7,935 bases of DNA. It comes from JAFGED01 sp964551295 (lineage in GTDB: Bacteria > Chloroflexota > Anaerolineae > B4-G1). This document shows positions 6,000 through 7,935 of the stretch, piece after piece (position 1 is the first letter of the stretch; each line of letters opens with the position of its first letter). Position numbers and translations under genes: made by a program. The stretch is taken from positions 1-7,935 of the forward strand of contig CAZKDJ010000186.1 of assembly GCA_964551295.1 (NCBI GenBank), read 5' to 3'. The notes under the pieces were generated by a model that was not told where the DNA came from, did no database searches, and was given only the letters and a program-made list of their open reading frames with translations.

Positions 6000-7723
6000 T
6001 GGGCGAGAGCCGACGAATTCTAGTCGTTGATGACGAGCCGCTCATTCGCCGTGCCGTGGCTGATTATTTGGAGGATTGTGGATACGAGACGGTGGCGGCG
6101 GCTGACGGAGCTGAGGGGCTGGCAAAGGCGCGTGCCGGGCGGTTTCATGCAGTTCTGGTCGATCTGCGCATGCCTCAGGTAGATGGGTTGGAGGTCATTG
6201 CTACTCTCAAAAACGAGCAACCAGAATTACCCATTGTGGTCGTTTCTGGAACCGGCGTGCTGAATGATGCGATCGAGGCCATGCGACAGGGGGCGTGGGA
6301 TTACATCACCAAGCCGGTACAGGATATTGAAGAGATTCGGGTTACCGTCGAGCGGGTGATGGAGCGGGCTCAGTTGCGCGAAGAGCGCGATCGGTATCAG
6401 CGCGAGTTGGAGCGACTCAACCGCTCGTTGGAGGCCGAAGTCCAGCGCCAGACCCAGGATTTGCGCATGCAGAACCGGGAGCTGGCGGCGCTCAACAGCG
6501 TGTCCTATGCCATCAGCGACCCGCTGGATTTGGATACGATGCTCAATCGCGCGACCACTGCGGCCATGCGGGCCGTCGAGGCTGATGGCGGAGTAGTGAG
6601 GCTGCTCAATCCCGCGACCGGTCAACTGGTGATCGCTGCCGCGCGTGGCTTCTCCGAATCGTGTCTTTCTTCGGCCCGGGCGATATCCTTTGGTGAGGGC
6701 ATCATCGGTCAGGTAGCGCGGGACGGCCGACCGCACGTGATAGGCAACTCAATTGATGACCCCTGGCTGTCGCAGTTGTGGGATGAAGGGTTGCGTTCGT
6801 TTCTCTGTGTGCCACTGCGTGCGGGACAAAGGGAGGGTGGGAAGCACCCCATCGTGGGCACTCTGTTGGTCGTTACACAGGCTGAGCGTAGTTTCGAAAC
6901 CCACGAAGTCGATCTTTTGACCACGATTGGCAATCAGATTGGGGTAGCCGTCGCGCGGGCCCAGTATGCCGCCGATTTACGCGAGAGCAATATCCAGTTG
7001 GAGCAGGCCAACATCGAGCTTCGTCAGCTTGATACGCTGCGTGAGCAGTTCATCCAGAACGTGGCCCACGAGTTGCGCACCCCCCTGGCCCTGGTTCGGG
7101 GCTACGTCGAGATGCTGGCGCGGGGCGAGCTCGATCCCGAGGAGCAAAAGGTGGCTCTAGAGGTCACATCTCGCCGTGTACAAGTCCTGGTCGAGCTGGT
7201 CGAGGCGATCACCACGCTACAGGACTTGGGCGCTAAGCCTGTGCACATTGAGACGGTCTCGCCAGCCGAGTTGATCGAGACGGCGTGCCAGATGACCGCT
7301 CAGCGCGCCGCGAGCGCCGGTATCGAGCTGCGCCGCGAACAACCCGTGGACTTGGCCCCTTTCCCCGGCGATTTCACCCGGTTGTCACAGGCGCTGCATC
7401 AGTTGCTGGGCAATGCCTGCAAGTTTTCGCCCGAAAGCACAGAAGTCACCGTTACCGCGCGCGTGGATAGCGATGAGGGAACGATGTGCATTTCGGTCAC
7501 CGATCACGGCATCGGCATCCCGCCCGAGGAGCAAGAGCGCGTCTTTGAGCGATTCTATCAGGTGGATGGCGGGCTGACCCGCCGCTATGGGGGCACCGGA
7601 CTGGGGCTGGCGCTGGTCCGCGAGATCGTCGAGGCACACGGCGGTACGGTGAGTGTTGAGAGTGAAGTAGGCGTGGGTAGCACGTTTACCCTCCACCTGC
7701 CGCTCAATCGCCCGGATTTGTAG
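5996..7723 (+). CDS. Soluble REC-GAF-HisKA-HATPase hybrid response regulator/histidine kinase
   Basis: A 575-residue cytoplasmic protein with no TM segment. An N-terminal receiver (6-122) has Asp12-Asp13, phosphoacceptor Asp56 (VLVDLRMPQVDG), switch Ser84 (VVSGTG) and Lys106-Pro107. A charged coiled coil (123-165) leads to a GAF domain (about 178-322) and a second short coil. HisKA follows, with His358 in VAHELRTPLALVRGY. The HATPase has its N-box at LLGNACKFSP (470-479), G1 DHGIGI (503-508), F-box FERFYQ and G2 GGTGLGLALV (532-541). Every catalytic motif is intact. The order is inverted from classical hybrid kinases (kinase first, receiver last): phosphorylation of the receiver would control the kinase behind it. 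The gene overlaps the upstream kinase's displaced end by 4 nt and has its own strong ribosome binding site, so it is probably co-expressed and receives signal from that kinase. No output domain follows, so its phosphate must go to an unlinked regulator or to the CheY-like protein. Confidence 0.94.
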   Translation: MMGESRRILVVDDEPLIRRAVADYLEDCGYETVAAADGAEGLAKARAGRFHAVLVDLRMPQVDGLEVIATLKNEQPELPIVVVSGTGVLNDAIEAMRQGAWDYITKPVQDIEEIRVTVERVMERAQLREERDRYQRELERLNRSLEAEVQRQTQDLRMQNRELAALNSVSYAISDPLDLDTMLNRATTAAMRAVEADGGVVRLLNPATGQLVIAAARGFSESCLSSARAISFGEGIIGQVARDGRPHVIGNSIDDPWLSQLWDEGLRSFLCVPLRAGQREGGKHPIVGTLLVVTQAERSFETHEVDLLTTIGNQIGVAVARAQYAADLRESNIQLEQANIELRQLDTLREQFIQNVAHELRTPLALVRGYVEMLARGELDPEEQKVALEVTSRRVQVLVELVEAITTLQDLGAKPVHIETVSPAELIETACQMTAQRAASAGIELRREQPVDLAPFPGDFTRLSQALHQLLGNACKFSPESTEVTVTARVDSDEGTMCISVTDHGIGIPPEEQERVFERFYQVDGGLTRRYGGTGLGLALVREIVEAHGGTVSVESEVGVGSTFTLHLPLNRPDL

Positions 7724-7800
7724 TCGACGTCTAATCTGTGAGCAAGTATTCGTTGCCGGTACAGCGTGCCGAAGACGCGCTGCGAGCCGAGAAAGCAAAG

Positions 7801-7823
7801 CACCCCACCTCGATGGTGGGGTG
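7801..7823 (-). terminator. Terminator of the tRNA-Glu gene
   Basis: CACCCCACC (7801-7809) and GGTGGGGTG (7815-7823) form a perfect 9-bp GC-rich stem with a 5-nt loop. On the minus strand it is followed by CTTTGCTTTC, a T-rich but interrupted tail. It starts 3 nt past the tRNA's 3' end, so it is placed to end the tRNA transcript. It may also block readthrough from the convergent plus-strand kinase operon, although no T-run follows it on that strand. Confidence 0.7.
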
Positions 7824-7825
7824 TG

Positions 7826-7898
7826 TAGCCCCAAGGGGAGTCGAACCCCTGTTTCCGGCTTGAGAGGCCAGCGTCCTGGACCACTAGACGATGGGGCC
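7826..7898 (-). tRNA. trnE: tRNA-Glu (anticodon CUC)
   Basis: A 73-nt cloverleaf on the minus strand. The acceptor is GGCCCCA paired with TGGGGCT (1-72 is a G.U wobble). The D-arm is GTCT/GGAC with loop AGTGGTCCA. The anticodon stem is CTGGC/GCCGG around loop CTCTCAA (anticodon CTC). The T-arm is AGGGG/CCCCT with TTCGACT. The discriminator base is A, and the genome encodes CAC rather than CCA after it, so CCA must be added enzymatically. The arm sequences CGTCTAG and GGAC match the well-conserved bacterial tRNA-Glu pattern. Confidence 0.95.
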
Positions 7899-7909
7899 AA
7901 GCGGGCCGT

Positions 7910-7935
7910 ATTCTACCAGCCATTGGGGATTTGTC
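7910..7935 (-). promoter_or_regulatory. Candidate tRNA-Glu promoter, cut by the window end
   Basis: On the minus strand TAGAAT (7915-7910) is a good -10. The last window bases give GACA (7935-7932), which would be the end of a TTGACA -35 box at 16-bp spacing if the two bases beyond the window are T. Transcription would start about 5-8 nt before the tRNA. Confidence 0.45.

Noticed and set aside
6227..6736. 169-codon minus-strand open frame under the REC-GAF-kinase gene
   Set aside because: Antisense to well-conserved receiver and GAF sequence, with no ribosome binding site or recognisable motif.
7385..7900. 171-codon minus-strand open frame running through the tRNA
   Set aside because: It spans the tRNA-Glu gene, its terminator and the antisense of the HATPase domain, so it cannot be a real protein gene.
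1..7935. CRISPR array, toxin-antitoxin, phage or defence genes
   Set aside because: No regularly spaced repeats and no nuclease, phage structural or toxin-like frame was seen. All sizeable genes are two-component proteins.

Overview
The window (about 58-60% GC by eye) comes from a bacterial chromosome and is almost entirely a two-component signalling locus. It has two divergently transcribed gene pairs, flanked by broken gene remnants on the left and a tRNA-Glu gene on the right. The kinases are large multi-GAF/PAS proteins. The remnant on the left resembles the Tyr-rich C-terminal tails of surface proteins in Chloroflexota (Anaerolineae-like). Together these suggest a Chloroflexota-type organism, but this is inference and no marker gene here proves it.

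Left edge (1-272): a short stretch resembling the N-terminus of an IS1634/DUF4277-type transposase runs, in another frame, into a fragment resembling the C-terminal end of a secreted protein. Both are broken. A strong intrinsic terminator on the minus strand (191-236) and a separate palindrome (247-265) close off the minus-strand operon.

Minus-strand operon (4117 down to 273): a single-domain CheY-like receiver (129 aa) is followed, with a 1-nt TAATG overlap, by a 1151-aa membrane histidine kinase. The kinase order is about six TM segments, a small extracytoplasmic sensor, HAMP, GAF, GAF, PAS, HisKA and HATPase. A sigma70-like promoter candidate lies just upstream of the receiver.

Intergenic region (4118-4576): it holds the minus-strand promoter candidate and a plus-strand candidate with a perfect TATAAT. 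The latter implies a leader of roughly 275-280 nt before the first plus-strand gene. I found no recognisable riboswitch or convincing small gene there.

Plus-strand pair (4577-7723): a six-TM histidine kinase whose reading frame breaks at 5822-5824, inside the ATP-binding domain. The missing G2 box and C-terminus continue in the +1 frame to 5999. That displaced tail ends in an ATGA overlap with the next gene, a 575-aa soluble REC-GAF-HisKA-HATPase protein with a perfect AGGAGG ribosome binding site. A frameshift mutation (or sequence error) in an otherwise normal kinase gene is the simplest reading.

Right edge (7724-7935): tRNA-Glu(CUC) on the minus strand, with a hairpin/T-rich terminator just downstream and a promoter candidate cut by the window end.

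No protein in the window has a DNA-binding, GGDEF/EAL or other recognisable output domain. The locus therefore contains sensors, a phospho-shuttle candidate and an integrating receiver-kinase, and its final target must lie elsewhere. I found no convincing evidence of a wholly new kind of system. The most notable points are the frameshifted kinase, its atypical H-box, and the output-less divergent phosphorelay architecture.
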